A DNA stretch of 64,000 nucleotides, taken from positions 102,882,479-102,946,478 of the forward strand of contig CM056380.1 of assembly GCA_029718625.1 (NCBI GenBank), read 5' to 3'. Under the pieces are notes generated by a model, which saw only the letters and a program-made list of their open reading frames with translations, made no database searches and was not told the DNA's origin. Numbering within the stretch: the first letter of the stretch is position 1; each line of letters starts with the position of its first letter. Positions 34,808 through 44,410 of the stretch are shown piece after piece. This stretch comes from Synaphobranchus kaupii. Taxonomy: Eukaryota > Chordata > Actinopteri > Anguilliformes > Synaphobranchidae. A program made the position numbers and the translations under genes.

Positions 34808-36266
34808 TGTTACGTATCTGTTACGGGACGAACCCAAGTGCAACGACCAGGAGACAGATTTCACAAAAGGGTATTTTTTAATAAATTAAGTGTTGGGGTA
34901 GTCCCAACACTGTACAGGAAAGGCAACACAAGTATTACACAGGTTTTTCGCCTGGAAGCCCGGGCGGGCTGCTCCAAGCCGGAGCTGGACTGGAGGATCT
35001 GGAACTGTTCGTTCCAACCCGGAACTGGACTGGACAGGAACTGGACCGGGTGGTCCACACGGGAATCAGGTTCTGGAACGGAATGTTCCAAACCGGAACT
35101 GGACTGGACTGGAACTGGACCGGGTGGTCCACACGGGAATCAGGTTCTGGAACGGAATGTTCCAAACCGGAACTGGACTGGACTGGAACTGGACCGGGAG
35201 GTCCACACGGGAATCAGGTTCGGGAACGGAATGTTCCAAACCGGAACTGGACTGGACTGGAACTGGACCGGGAGGTCCACACAGGGATCCGTGTCAGGAA
35301 TGGAATGTTCCAAACCGGAACTGGACTTTGGACAGGTAGTTCGTACGACTCACGCCTGGACTGGACTGGAACTGGCAGGGGAGCGACTCACTACGGCAGG
35401 GCAGGAACTGGACCGGACTGACTGCACCGGTACAGAACAACAAAACAGAGGGGGGTTAGTGCAAGGGAAGGCACGGGAAAGACCGGGAGGTTCTCACGGA
35501 GGTGCAGGGCTTGGTAGACAGGTGACTGATGTAGCACAGCAGGACAGGGTGGTGTGGCGTAGCTGCGGTAGGTCCGGAAGGAGCTGACTGGTCTCCAGAG
35601 CTCCAGGAGCCGGCGCCGAAGAACTAGTTGGCTTCTTCGGTCGGACAGGAACAACTGGAGGGTAGCCAGGTAACAAGCCAACCCGGAGCCTACACGAGCT
35701 GGAGGTGGAGGTACCGCAACACACACAACGAAAACGGGGGGATACGAACACTGCCACGGGAGAATGGGTGCTGGGTTAGATGGAGGAGAAGGGAAACAGG
35801 TTAGCTACATCAAACGACAGGAAATTGTGCGGGAGGTAAACTACCAATCCGTAGTTTCGCGTAGAACTAATGCTGTACGGGAATAACATCCCACAACCAA
35901 GCGAATCGTTCACACTAGAAGACCAGATAACAAGACGAGCACTAACACCAAGTGACGATAGTTAACGAACTGGCGCCGACTGGCAGCCAGCCGAAAGACT
36001 ATATAGTGAGGTTAATGACAGGACTAAATAAGGCACAGGTGTGAAAATAAACCGGGAGTGATTGCGAAACACCAGGTGAGGAAATGCATGCAACGAGGGG
36101 GAGGGAGTGAAAGGCGGAAGTAAGACAACACAACCAGACGAACAAGACAGGGAAGGACACGCCTAGTCCGCAGCAGCGGGGAAAACACGGACAAAGGGAT
36201 CCAACATGACACGGAGGGAAAACAGGAAAACACGGAAAACGGACAGGAAGGGAGCGGAACATTACA
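34808..36266 (-). repeat. 3' LTR (left in window)
   Basis: 1459 bases, plus-strand start TGTTACGTATC and end AACATTACA. It carries a 74-base tandem array (about 34980-35330), a TATA box at 36000-36005 and a candidate polyadenylation signal ATTAAA on the minus strand (34877-34882). It lies next to the polypurine tract, so it is the 3' LTR of the minus-strand element. A long plus-strand frame (34742-35587) results from the 74-base repeat and is not a gene. Confidence 0.95.
34980..35330 (-). repeat. 74-bp tandem repeats within the left LTR
   Basis: Unit starts are seen at 35041, 35115, 35189 and 35263 (exact 74-base spacing at 'ctggaccggg'), with partial units on both sides. Each contains 'ggaactggactggactggaa' and 'cggaatgttcc'. 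The matching array in the other LTR is at 40775-41125. Confidence 0.9.
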
Positions 36267-36280
36267 GTACCCCCCCCCTC
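36267..36280 (-). promoter_or_regulatory. polypurine tract
   Basis: On the minus strand GAG followed by a run of G and TAC stands directly before the 3' LTR. This is the priming site for plus-strand DNA synthesis in LTR retrotransposons. It begins inside the last codons of the chromodomain frame. Confidence 0.85.
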
Positions 36281-36470
36281 AACGTACGCCACCTGGCGTA
36301 CCTGGCGGCCTGGTCTTGGATGGGAAGCGACTGTGGAAATCCTGGATCAGTGATTGATCCAGGATGAGGCCCCTGTGGAGCCATGACCGCTCCTCAGGAC
36401 CATACCCCTCCCAGTCCACGAGGTATTGGAAACCCCGACCCTTACGGCGGATGTCGATGATGCGGTCCAC
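36279..36470 (-). other. integrase C-terminal chromodomain segment
   Basis: Encodes [19 protein letters not shown] and continues [10 protein letters not shown], the classic chromodomain core, ending at the stop next to the polypurine tract. In chromoviruses this domain directs integration to chromatin marks. It is in the pre-shift integrase frame and has no stop of its own. Confidence 0.88.
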
Positions 36471-37033
36471 CGTGTAGGCCGGGGCGTTGTCGATGACCCG
36501 GACAGGTGGAGGAGGGAGGGTAGGGGCACTGAGGGGGCTGGAGGCGACAGGCTTAATTTGTGAAACATGAAAAACGGGGTAAACTTTGAGGGAGGCAGGG
36601 AGGGAGAGTTTAACGGAAACTGGGTTGATAAGACATACAACAGGGAAGGGACCAATGAACCGGGGCCGAAGTTTTTTAGAGGAGGAGGGAAGGGAAATGT
36701 TGGATGTGGATAGCCAGACCTGCTGACCGGCCCTGTACTTGGGGGCTGCGGTCCTGTGCAGGTCCGCCAGACGCTGCGAACGGGAATTGGAACGCAGGAG
36801 TGCGGTGCGTGCAAGTCTCCAAATGCGCTTGCATTTGAGGATGTGAGCATTAACAGAGGGGACTGCTACCTCGGCCTCCTGGACCGATAGGAGAGGGGGT
36901 TGGTAACCTAACGAGCACTCGAATGGGGATAACCCGGTGGAGGTACTCTTAAGGGAGTTGTGAGAGTACTCTACCCAGGGGAGGAAACGGCTCCAGGAGG
37001 CGGGATTGCGAGCAGTGACGCACCGCAGGGCGG

Positions 37034-37039
37034 CCCCCC
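37034..37039 (-). other. frameshift lesion in integrase
   Basis: A six-base G run on the minus strand directly after the codon for L881. Upstream the reading frame is that of the catalytic core; downstream, integrase-like sequence continues one base over with no stop to 36279. A one-base gain in the run explains it. A sequencing or assembly error in a homopolymer is the alternative. Confidence 0.8.
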
Positions 37040-39593
37040 AGGTCCTGGTTCGCCCTCTCTGCCTGGCCGTTAGACTGGGGATGGAAGCCAGACGATAAAC
37101 TGGCCGAGGCCCCCAGGGCTACACAGAACGCCTTCCAAACCTGGGAGGAGAATTGGGGCCCACGATCCGAAACAATGTCGGATGGGATCCCGTGCAGCCT
37201 GACCACATGTACCACCAGGAGCTCCGCAGTTTCGAGGGCGGACGGGAGTTTGGGGAGGGGAATGAAGTGAACCGCCTTGGAGAACCGATCCACAATTGTC
37301 AGAATGACAGAGTTGCCCTCTGACAAAGGCAGACCGGTAACGAAATCCACACCAATGTGGCTCCAAGGACGGCCCGGGACAGGGAGGGGAAGGAGAAGAC
37401 CAGAGGGAGGCTGGTGGGAAGCCTTGCTCCTGGCGCACACTGAGCAGGCCAGGACAAAAGCACGGGTATCCTCCTTGAGGGTGGGCCACCAAAAGCTCCT
37501 CCTGACGAGGGTGGTCGTTCTGGCAACACCTGGGTGACACGCCAGGCAGGAGGCGTGAACCCACTCAAGGACCTGGGAGCGGACGGAGTTGGGAACAAAC
37601 AGGGAGGGGTTAGGGTTACTACGGGGGTCAGGGTGGGAAGTCTGGGCGGACCTCACGATCTCCTCAATCCTCCAGGAGACCGCAGCCACCATACAGGACG
37701 CTGGTAGAATAGGCTCGGGGTCAGCAGGACTGGAGGGAAGGGAAAACACACGGGATAAGGCATCCGCCTTAATATTGCGGGAACCGGGGCGATAGGATAA
37801 AGAAAAATTGAACCGGGCAAAGAAAAGTGACCACCTAGCCTGTCTAGCATTAAGCCTTTTAGCAGACCTCAAATAAATTAAATTTTGGTGGTCAGTTAAC
37901 ACAATAAAGGGGGTACCTGCCCCCTCCAGCCAGTGGCGCCACTCCTCAAGAGCCAGCTTTATGGCAAGAAGCTCCCGATCCCCGACATCATAATTTCGCT
38001 CAGCGGAGGACAGCCTCCGGGAGAAAAAGGCACAGGGATGGAGTTTGTTGTCCAAGGCGGCACGTTGGGACAGAATGGCCCCCACGCCGGTGTCGGAGGC
38101 ATCCACCTCAATCGTAAATTGACGAGTGGGATCAGGGTGACAAAGAATAGGGGCTGAGGAAAACCGTGCTTTAAGCTGTTCAAAAGCAAGCTGAGCTTCG
38201 GAGTTCCAACAGAAAGAAAAAACAGTGGAGGTAAGTTTGGTAAGGGGGGCAGCAATGACACTGTAATTACGGATAAAACGGCGATAGAAATTAGCAAAAC
38301 CAAGGAATTGTTGTAGGTGCTTACGAGAGGTGGGTTGGGGCCATTCCGTCACCGCCTTGACTTTGACCGGATCCGCCCGGATACTGCCCTCCTCAATGAT
38401 GAAGCCGAGGAACGGGACTGAAGAGACGTGGAAGGAGCACTTCTCTGCCTTGACGAAGAGCTGGTTCTCGAGGAGACGCTGGAGAACCTCCCGGACATGG
38501 AGAATGTGTTCCTGAGGGGACTTAGAAAAAATCAAAATATCGTCGATGTAAACGAAAACAGTCTTACCCAATAGGTCTCGCAGTACGTCATTCACCATGC
38601 CCTGGAAGACTGCCGGGGCGTTAGTAAGGCCGAAGGGGACCACCAGGTACTCATAGTGGCCCAACGGGGTATTGAAGGCAGTCTTCCACTCATCCCCCTC
38701 CCGTATGCGCACCAAGTGGTACGCATTACGGAGGTCGAGCTTGGTGAAAATGACGGCCTGCGAGAGGGGTTCAAAAGCAGTGTTAATGAGGGGGAGAGGA
38801 TATTTGTTGCGGATAGTGATAGAATTGAGTCCCCGATAGTCGATGCAGGGCCGTAGTGAGCCGTACTTTTTCCCTACAAAAAAGAACCCAGCACCAACCG
38901 GAGAAGAGGAGGGACGGATGATGCCCGAGGCGAGGGACTCATGAATGTATTCTTCCATGGCGAGTTTCTCTGGTCCCGACAGACTGTAGAGACGGCCGGA
39001 CGGAAGTTTGGCTCCCTCCAGCAGGTCTATACAGCAATCGTAAGGGCGGTGAGGAGGTAGGGACAGAGCACGTGATTTGGAAAAGGTCCGGCCGAGGTCG
39101 TGATATTGCTTGGGAACGTTGGAAATATCGGGTTCGGGTAGGTTGGTGCTGGGATTCTTGGACCCCGGAGGGGGAAGAGCGGAACGGAGACAGCTAGCCA
39201 GGCAGTGGCCACTCCACGCCAGGATGCGTCCGGCCTGCCAGTCGATGTGCGGGTTATGGAGGCGGAGCCAGGTCTGACCTAAAACTATGGACGATTGTTT
39301 TGAGTTGATGAGGAGGAGTTGAATGCTCTCCCGATGATTGCCGGAAAGGACGAGCTGTAAGGGAACGGTGGAGTGGGTCACTAACCCCAGACTCCTACCG
39401 TCTAAAGCAAAGGCAGTAATGGGAGAGGGTAGAAGCTCCGTGGGGATGCCGGCCCTCTGGGCGAAGGTGGTGTCCATAAAGTTGGCGTCGGCCCCAGAGT
39501 CGATGAGGGCCGACGAGACCTCGGACTTGTCCCTCCACAGGAGAGTGGCCTTGAAAACCAGGCGATTCTGGGCTGCATGGCAGGGTATGATAG

Positions 39594-39639
39594 GGCTCGT
39601 CAGTACGCCCAGTTTTACTGGCGAGCCTATTCTTTTGGG
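39594..39639 (-). promoter_or_regulatory. -1 ribosomal frameshift signal between gag and pol
   Basis: The heptamer C CCA AAA (39639-39633, spaced in the gag frame) fits the X XXY YYZ slippery pattern. It stands two codons before the gag TAG. After a five-base spacer a stem GGCTCG (39627-39622) pairs with CGAGCC (39599-39594). Within the loop a second hairpin CCAGT-AAA-ACTGG (39621-39609) can form. The pol frame is -1 relative to gag, as this signal requires. Mammalian PEG10, a relative, also uses -1 frameshifting. Confidence 0.8.
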
Positions 39640-40583
39640 CGGATGGGGCATGAGGCGATCTGGTGGCCAGGTTTGCCACAATAGAAGCAGGATCTGGATC
39701 GCAGGCGACGTTAGCGCTCCGCAGAGTTGACCGCAACTCTGCCCAGTTGCATGGGCTCCTCTTCGGAGACCCCAGACGCCGCCCTGGATCCAGAAGCAGA
39801 AGGGTGAGAGCGTATGTGAGGAAGATGACCGGGGTTCCCCCCACGCTCACGGGCCCGGATACGGAGACGGTTGTCGATTGCTATGGCCAGGCTAATCAGG
39901 CTATTGAGTGAGGTGGATTCTTCACGGGTGGCAAGTTGGTCTTTAAGCTCCTCGCTGAGTGCCTGGCGGAAAGCCCCCTGAAGGGCGGTGTCGTTCCATC
40001 CGGACTCCGCTGCGAGGGTACGGAATTGGATGGCCATTTCAGCGACGCTACGACTCCCTTGACGGACCTGAAGTAGGCGCTGAGTTGCATCTCGCCCACA
40101 GGTAGGGTGGTCAAACACTCGCCGCATCTCGGCGGTGAAGGCAGCGAAGTTGTTGCAGAGCGCGACTTGGCTATCCCAGATGGATGTAGCCCACTCCAGG
40201 GCACCTCCTCCCAGGCTGCTCATAATGAAAGCGATCTTACATGGGTCGGAGGCGAAGGAGGAGGGCTGCATCCGGAAGACAATGTCGCATTTCATGAGAA
40301 ATTCGCGACATTTCCCCAATTCCCCGCGGTATAACTCAGGATGTTGTACGCGAGGCTCACGAAATGAAGTGGACACAGGAGGGTCCGCCGGAGGATCCGG
40401 TGCGGGCGGAGTAGAGCCCAGTGGAATGCGCGGAAGCGGCTGGTGAAGAGACAGCTGCGTCACTTGTTCCGTGATGCCCCTCAGTACTTCCAACACGTCA
40501 TCCAAACGACGGCCCTGTTGGTCGCTGACCGCAGTTTGGCAGGAGAAGGCGTGCCGAATCTGCTCCAGGTCGGCTGGGTCCAT
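39627..40583 (-). pseudogene. gag: gag of the chromovirus, interrupted by an in-frame stop
   Basis: Starts MDPADLEQIRHAF at 40583, seven bases after the PBS. The N-terminal 45 residues look like a coiled coil (heptad-like LDDVLEVLRGI), then a proline-rich linker (residues about 50-75). A capsid region of the sushi/PEG10 retrotransposon-gag type follows (about 85-235). The frame stops at TAA (39713-39711) after 290 residues, directly after the EPMQLGR motif. Downstream in the same frame lies an intact CCHC zinc knuckle (C-X2-C-X4-H-X4-C, 39689-39648), and the natural end is TAG at 39629-39627. The stop removes RNA-binding capacity and prevents ribosomes from reaching the frameshift site, so this copy should make no Gag-Pol. 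Confidence 0.85.
39648..39689 (-). other. CCHC zinc-knuckle coding segment beyond the gag stop
   Basis: Codes for a 14-residue CCHC knuckle ([14 protein letters not shown]). It is in the same frame as gag (39713 minus 39689 is 24 bases), so the nonsense codon is the only interruption. In sushi elements this knuckle binds the genomic RNA for packaging. Confidence 0.85.
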
Positions 40584-40590
40584 GTTTTTG

Positions 40591-40601
40591 GCCAGTTCGT
40601 T
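40591..40601 (-). promoter_or_regulatory. primer-binding site (self-primed)
   Basis: AACGAACTGGC on the minus strand, one base after the LTR end. It pairs over 11 bases with the predicted RNA 5' end (41769-41759). I know of no tRNA 3' end that fits at this position, which favours self-priming. The gag ATG follows only seven bases later. Confidence 0.8.
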
Positions 40602-40774
40602 CTGTTACGTATCTGTTACGGGACGAACCCAAGTGCAACGACCAGGAGACAGATTTCACAAAAGGGTATTTTTTAATAAATTAAGTGTTGGGGTAGTCCC
40701 AACACTGTACAGGAAAGGCAACACAAGTATTACACAGGTTTTTCGCCTGGAAGCCCGGGCGGGCTGCTCCAAGC

Positions 40775-41125
40775 CGGAGCTGGACTGGAGGATCTGGAAC
40801 TGTTCGTTCCAACCCGGAACTGGACTGGACAGGAACTGGACCGGGTGGTCCACACGGGAATCAGGTTCTGGAACGGAATGTTCCAAACCGGAACTGGACT
40901 GGACTGGAACTGGACCGGGTGGTCCACACGGGAATCAGGTTCTGGAACGGAATGTTCCAAACCGGAACTGGACTGGACTGGAACTGGACCGGGAGGTCCA
41001 CACGGGAATCAGGTTCGGGAACGGAATGTTCCAAACCGGAACTGGACTGGACTGGAACTGGACCGGGAGGTCCACACAGGGATCCGTGTCAGGAACGGAA
41101 TGTTCCAAACCGGAACTGGACTTTG
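40775..41125 (-). repeat. 74-bp tandem repeats within the right LTR
   Basis: Same array as in the left LTR with the same copy number. Because this LTR is the 5' one, the array would lie in the RNA leader between the start at 41769 and gag at 40583. Confidence 0.9.
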
Positions 41126-41758
41126 GACAGGTAGTTCGTACGACTCACGCCTGGACTGGACTGGAACTGGCAGGGGAGCGACTCACTACGGCAGGGCAGG
41201 AACTGGACCGGACTGACTGCACCGGTACAGAACAACAAAACAGAGGGGGGTTAGTGCAAGGGAAGGCACGGGAAAGACCGGGAGGTTCTCACGGAGGTGC
41301 AGGGCTTGGTAGACAGGTGACTGATGTAGCACAGCAGGACAGGGTGGTGTGGCGTAGCTGCGGTAGGTCCGGAAGGAGCTGACTGGTCTCCAGAGCTCCA
41401 GGAGCCGGCGCCGAAGAACTAGTTGGCTTCTTCGGTCGGACAGGAACAACTGGAGGGTAGCCAGGTAACAAGCCAACCCGGAGCCTACACGAGCTGGAGG
41501 TGGAGGTACCGCAACACACACAACGAAAACGGGGGGATACGAACACTGCCACGGGAGAATGGGTGCTGGGTTAGATGGAGGAGAAGGGAAACAGGTTAGC
41601 TACATCAAACGACAGGAAATTGTGCGGGAGGTAAACTACCAATCCGTAGTTTCGCGTAGAACTAATGCTGTACGGGAATAACATCCCACAACCAAGCGAA
41701 TCGTTCACACTAGAAGACCAGATAACAAGACGAGCACTAACACCAAGTGACGATAGTT

Positions 41759-41769
41759 AACGAACTGGC
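41759..41769 (-). promoter_or_regulatory. predicted RNA 5' end, 11-nt self-primer
   Basis: On the minus strand this reads GCCAGTTCGTT and would be the first 11 bases of the transcript, 31 bases after the TATA start. It is the exact reverse complement of the primer-binding site on the minus strand (40591-40601). In Tf1 the first 11 bases of the RNA fold back onto the PBS and are cleaved to prime reverse transcription; the same length and layout are seen here. The 3' LTR carries the same motif at 35964-35974. Confidence 0.8.
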
Positions 41770-41794
41770 GCCGACTGGCAGCCAGCCGAAATAC

Positions 41795-41800
41795 TATATA
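41795..41800 (-). promoter_or_regulatory. TATA box of the chromovirus promoter
   Basis: TATATA on the minus strand. Its first base is 31 bases before the predicted RNA start at 41769, the normal distance for RNA polymerase II. The substitution at 41792 lies just downstream of the box. The copy in the left LTR is at 36000-36005. Confidence 0.75.
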
Positions 41801-42061
41801 GTGAGGTTAATGACAGGACTAAATAAGGCACAGGTGTGAAAATAAACCGGGAGTGATTGCGAAACACCAGGTGAGGAAATGCATGCAACGAGGGGGAGGG
41901 AGTGAAAGGCGGAAGTAAGACAACACAACCAGACGAACAAGACAGGGAAGGACACGCCTAGTCCGCAGCAGCGGGGAAAACACGGACAAAGGGATCCAAC
42001 ATGACACGGAGGGAAAACAGGAAAACACGGAAAACGGACAGGAAGGGAGCGGAACATTACA

Positions 42062-42066
42062 CAGGG
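42062..42066. repeat. target-site duplication, right
   Basis: CAGGG directly after the right LTR; partner of 34803-34807. Confidence 0.9.
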
Positions 42067-42104
42067 ATTTATATAAACATTTATAAACACATATACAAAC
42101 AAAT

Positions 42105-42780
42105 ATTGGCAAGTCAAGCACTATGGAAATCTTCGATTATCTCCCCTGTGCCAAAGAAGGCCAACCCATCTGACACCTGTTATAATGAAGTGTTTTGAAC
42201 GCCTGGTGCTCTCACGGGTCTAACAGAGTGTGCAGAGCATAGTAGACCCTCTACAGTTCGCCTACCAACAGAACAGAGGAGTTGATGATGCTCTCCTGAC
42301 ACTGCTTCACCTGGTCCAATCCCATCTGGACACACCAAAGTCCTACATCAGACTGGTGTTTGTAGACTTCTCTAGTGCATTCAACACAATCCAACCACAC
42401 CTAATGGCTAAGAAGCTGCTGAAGATGAACCTCAACCCTCATCTTATCCTCTGGGTAATGCCCTTCTTAACTGACAGACCTCAGTGGGTTAGATATAAAG
42501 GTCACTGCAGCACCAACCAGACCATCTCTACTGGCTCACCACAAGGCTCGGTAGTTTCTCACTTTATTCACACTCTACACCGATGACTCCCCTGAACTTT
42601 CTCTTTGAGACTCTTCCATCAGGTCGAAGATTAAGGTCCTTGCCCCTTAAAGCAAAAAGAGCCCGAAACAGCTTTGTCCCTACAGCTGTTAGACTGCTTA
42701 ATGATATTGAACATCTCAAGACATTAAAGGCAGATAAGGAACTGTTATTGCTTTTGATGCTCAATTTTTCATCATAATTA
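42105..42780 (+). pseudogene. LINE reverse-transcriptase fragment (CR1/L2/Rex1-like), deleted
   Basis: Starts WKSSIISPVPKKANPSD (42120 onward), then after a frameshift KCFERLVLSRV and a stop, then DPLQFAYQQNRGVDDALL, FVDFSSAFNTI (a catalytic aspartate in FVDFSS) and STGSPQGSV. The YxDD region that should follow is lost. The sequence jumps to a C-terminal piece, LFETLPSGRRLR and ARNSFVPTAVRLLN (42595-42715). Endonuclease and 5' parts are absent. It is a 5'-truncated, internally deleted copy that begins about 40 bases from the chromovirus insertion. Confidence 0.75.
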
Positions 42781-42947
42781 ATATTAGATTAATTTAATAT
42801 AATATAATTTTGATCATAATACTAATAATAATAGTAATTTGAATCATAATCATAATCACACATACCTTCACTACAATGTGAAACATCTGATTCAATTGAA
42901 TGTCTTTATTTAACATGTTTGTTTGTGTTTGTGGGTCTGCCCCTGGG

Positions 42948-43114
42948 ACCACAGTGCAGTATAATAACAACCATAAGTAATTAAAAGCAGAAAGAAATAC
43001 AATAATTAACATTATAAAAAAGACAATGAGCAATAAATGCAAAGTATAATTTTTTCCTGCTTGGGGGATTTATGTCAAAGTCAAATTGGACCGCATATGA
43101 TCCAGGAAAACGGA
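42948..43114 (+). repeat. dispersed repeat R3, copy 2
   Basis: Second copy of 31281-31447, same orientation, with a small insertion near 'gtcaaagtcaaattgg'. It follows the LINE fragment and an AT-rich spacer but the link between them is unproven. Confidence 0.8.
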
Positions 43115-44010
43115 AAAATTATATTCTATGATAAGCAGTGGAGAATGCTCCACTGAATATGGAGAATGTTCAATTGGAGAATGCTCAATTAAGCACATAG
43201 GCACTTTAAAAAGGCCAAAGAGCAAATATGTTAAATTATTTAAAGTACATATTTGACCCAGGTCCAATCAGAACTACATAATAGCTAATTGCTGTTAGAA
43301 TTAAAACGATGAAAATTGGACCTTGTTGGTGATTGAAAGGTTAGGTGGTAAATCAAGGCAAATGGGCAAAGATATGTGTTTGAGTAAGGTTGAGATTTAA
43401 CCTTAATGTGGGGATTCAGACATCCCCATCATAAAGCAACATTGATTTGTAGGATTTAGATGGTAGCTAGAATTTCAATTTCTTCTTTGAAATAGTCCAA
43501 CATGTGCAAAATGTATATCACCTAGAATTTATGATTGAAGATGGCTTTCATGTCAGCATCTTTGTCTTGTTAGAAGCATTTAAATTGCACATTTTCATTC
43601 TTCTTGCAGTTCATATTGACATACTCTGCTCACATAATTTCGAGGAGCATTTCCTTGGTGTTGAAAATTATGCCTCGGCATTATGTTCAAATTACTTTGA
43701 TTTACTGGACCATAAAAAGGAATGCTTGACACCTGCAACATGCAATGCTGACTTACTCTAGGTTCACATTCTCACATAATGCACTTTGTCCTTATCTTTG
43801 AAAAATGAAGTTAAGTGTTGTCATGTTAATTGCAAATGCAAATACAAAAAAAATGACAGTTGCACGAGGTTGGCTGTTTTCATTATGTCGTTTTTTCTTA
43901 ATCACGCGGGTGTAACGAAGGCTGGTCAGTAGTTTGAATGCAAGTTGGTGCGAATGCACACTGTGCACTATTTTATTGCATTAATGTACTGCAGTTTCTT
44001 GTTTCCATTT
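43115..44010. other. gene-free stretch
   Basis: I see no gene or bounded repeat. A short set of 'ggagaatg(c/t)tc' repeats occurs at 43140-43190. Confidence 0.4.
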
Positions 44011-44017
44011 AAAGTCT

Positions 44018-44073
44018 GTGTGTGCGTGTGCATGCGTGTGCGTGTGCGCGCGTGTGTGTGTGTGTGTGTGTGT
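44018..44073 (+). repeat. (TG)n/(CG) microsatellite
   Basis: Alternating purine-pyrimidine tract: tgtgtgcgtgtgcatgcgtg followed by gtgcgcgcg and a TG run. It is favourable for Z-DNA. Confidence 0.9.
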
Positions 44074-44410
44074 CTTTGTATAACTTAATAGTGATTGTGT
44101 ACAGGAGTCAGCAATTAGTTGTAGAGGTAGTGCTTAGGATGCATTCTGGAGGTAGAGAGTGCAATGCTGGCTGTCTCACAGCCTGTTGTCTCCATACATT
44201 TTTAAGTGGGGAAAACCTCCATGAAAAAGTTATTGGAACCGCTTTTTCATGACATCATCGAAAACCTAGGCTCCAACTTCTGACTCGTGTGCATTTTAGA
44301 GTTACTTTATACATTTATATATTTTTTTATACTGTATCCTTTTCTGGAAAACTGGGTATTAAGTGCATTATTTCCACAGCATGGTTCCTGTGCCCTATCT
44401 GTTTGAATTA

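Larger units (their letters stand above)
36279..39681 (-). pseudogene. pol: pol: protease, RT, RNase H, integrase, chromodomain; one frameshift
   Basis: Numbering from the first Met in this frame: aspartic protease DSGA at 61-64; reverse transcriptase with D316 ([10 protein letters not shown]) and YIDD at 378-381; RNase H with D527, E570 and D597; integrase zinc finger H709/H716/C746/C749 and catalytic D779, D839 and E875 (35 residues between the last two). After NQD-L (residue 881) an extra base in a G run (minus strand, 37039-37034) shifts the frame and ends the protein at 36949. From there to 36279 the original frame, one base over, is open throughout. It encodes the rest of integrase, a GPY-like region and a chromodomain. 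Known role: cleaves Gag-Pol, copies the RNA and inserts the DNA. The lesion removes the chromodomain from the product. Confidence 0.9.
34808..42061 (-). mobile_element. complete Ty3/gypsy chromovirus (Tf1/sushi type), minus strand
   Basis: A 7254-base LTR retrotransposon. Two 1459-base LTRs with TG...CA termini flank gag and pol. The insertion is bounded by a five-base duplication, CAGGG, at 34803-34807 and 42062-42066. Order on the minus strand: LTR, self-primed PBS, gag, -1 frameshift site, protease, reverse transcriptase, RNase H, integrase, chromodomain, polypurine tract, LTR. The chromodomain and self-priming identify the Tf1/sushi branch known from fish, whose gag is the ancestor-type of mammalian PEG10/RTL genes. 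LTRs differ at two sites by eye (35301/41096 and 35997/41792), so insertion is recent. Two coding lesions are present: a stop in gag and a frameshift in integrase. No envelope gene. Confidence 0.95.
40603..42061 (-). repeat. 5' LTR (right in window), contains the promoter
   Basis: 1459 bases, the same length as the left LTR and identical except for two substitutions (41096 C against T, 41792 T against G). On the minus strand it supplies the TATA box (41795-41800), the predicted RNA start (41769), the ATTAAA signal (40672-40677) and the R-U5 leader that runs into the primer-binding site at 40601-40591. The 74-base repeat array falls in the transcribed part. Confidence 0.95.

Noticed and set aside
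34742..35587. 281-codon plus-strand frame, with a near-identical one at 40471-41382
   Set aside because: It reads through the 74-base LTR repeats (rich in W, T, G) and occurs in both LTRs; 74 bases cycles the frame, so the similarity is a repeat artefact. It is antisense to the element's RNA.
37070..40446. Many 60-160-codon frames within gag-pol on both strands
   Set aside because: They are shadows of the gag and pol frames in GC-rich DNA.
42230..42586. Functional LINE ORF
   Set aside because: The YxDD motif is missing, a stop and frameshift precede the segment, and the C terminus is joined by an internal deletion.
44018..44073. CRISPR-like or regulatory array
   Set aside because: Simple dinucleotide repeat with no spacers; no CRISPR array exists anywhere in the window.
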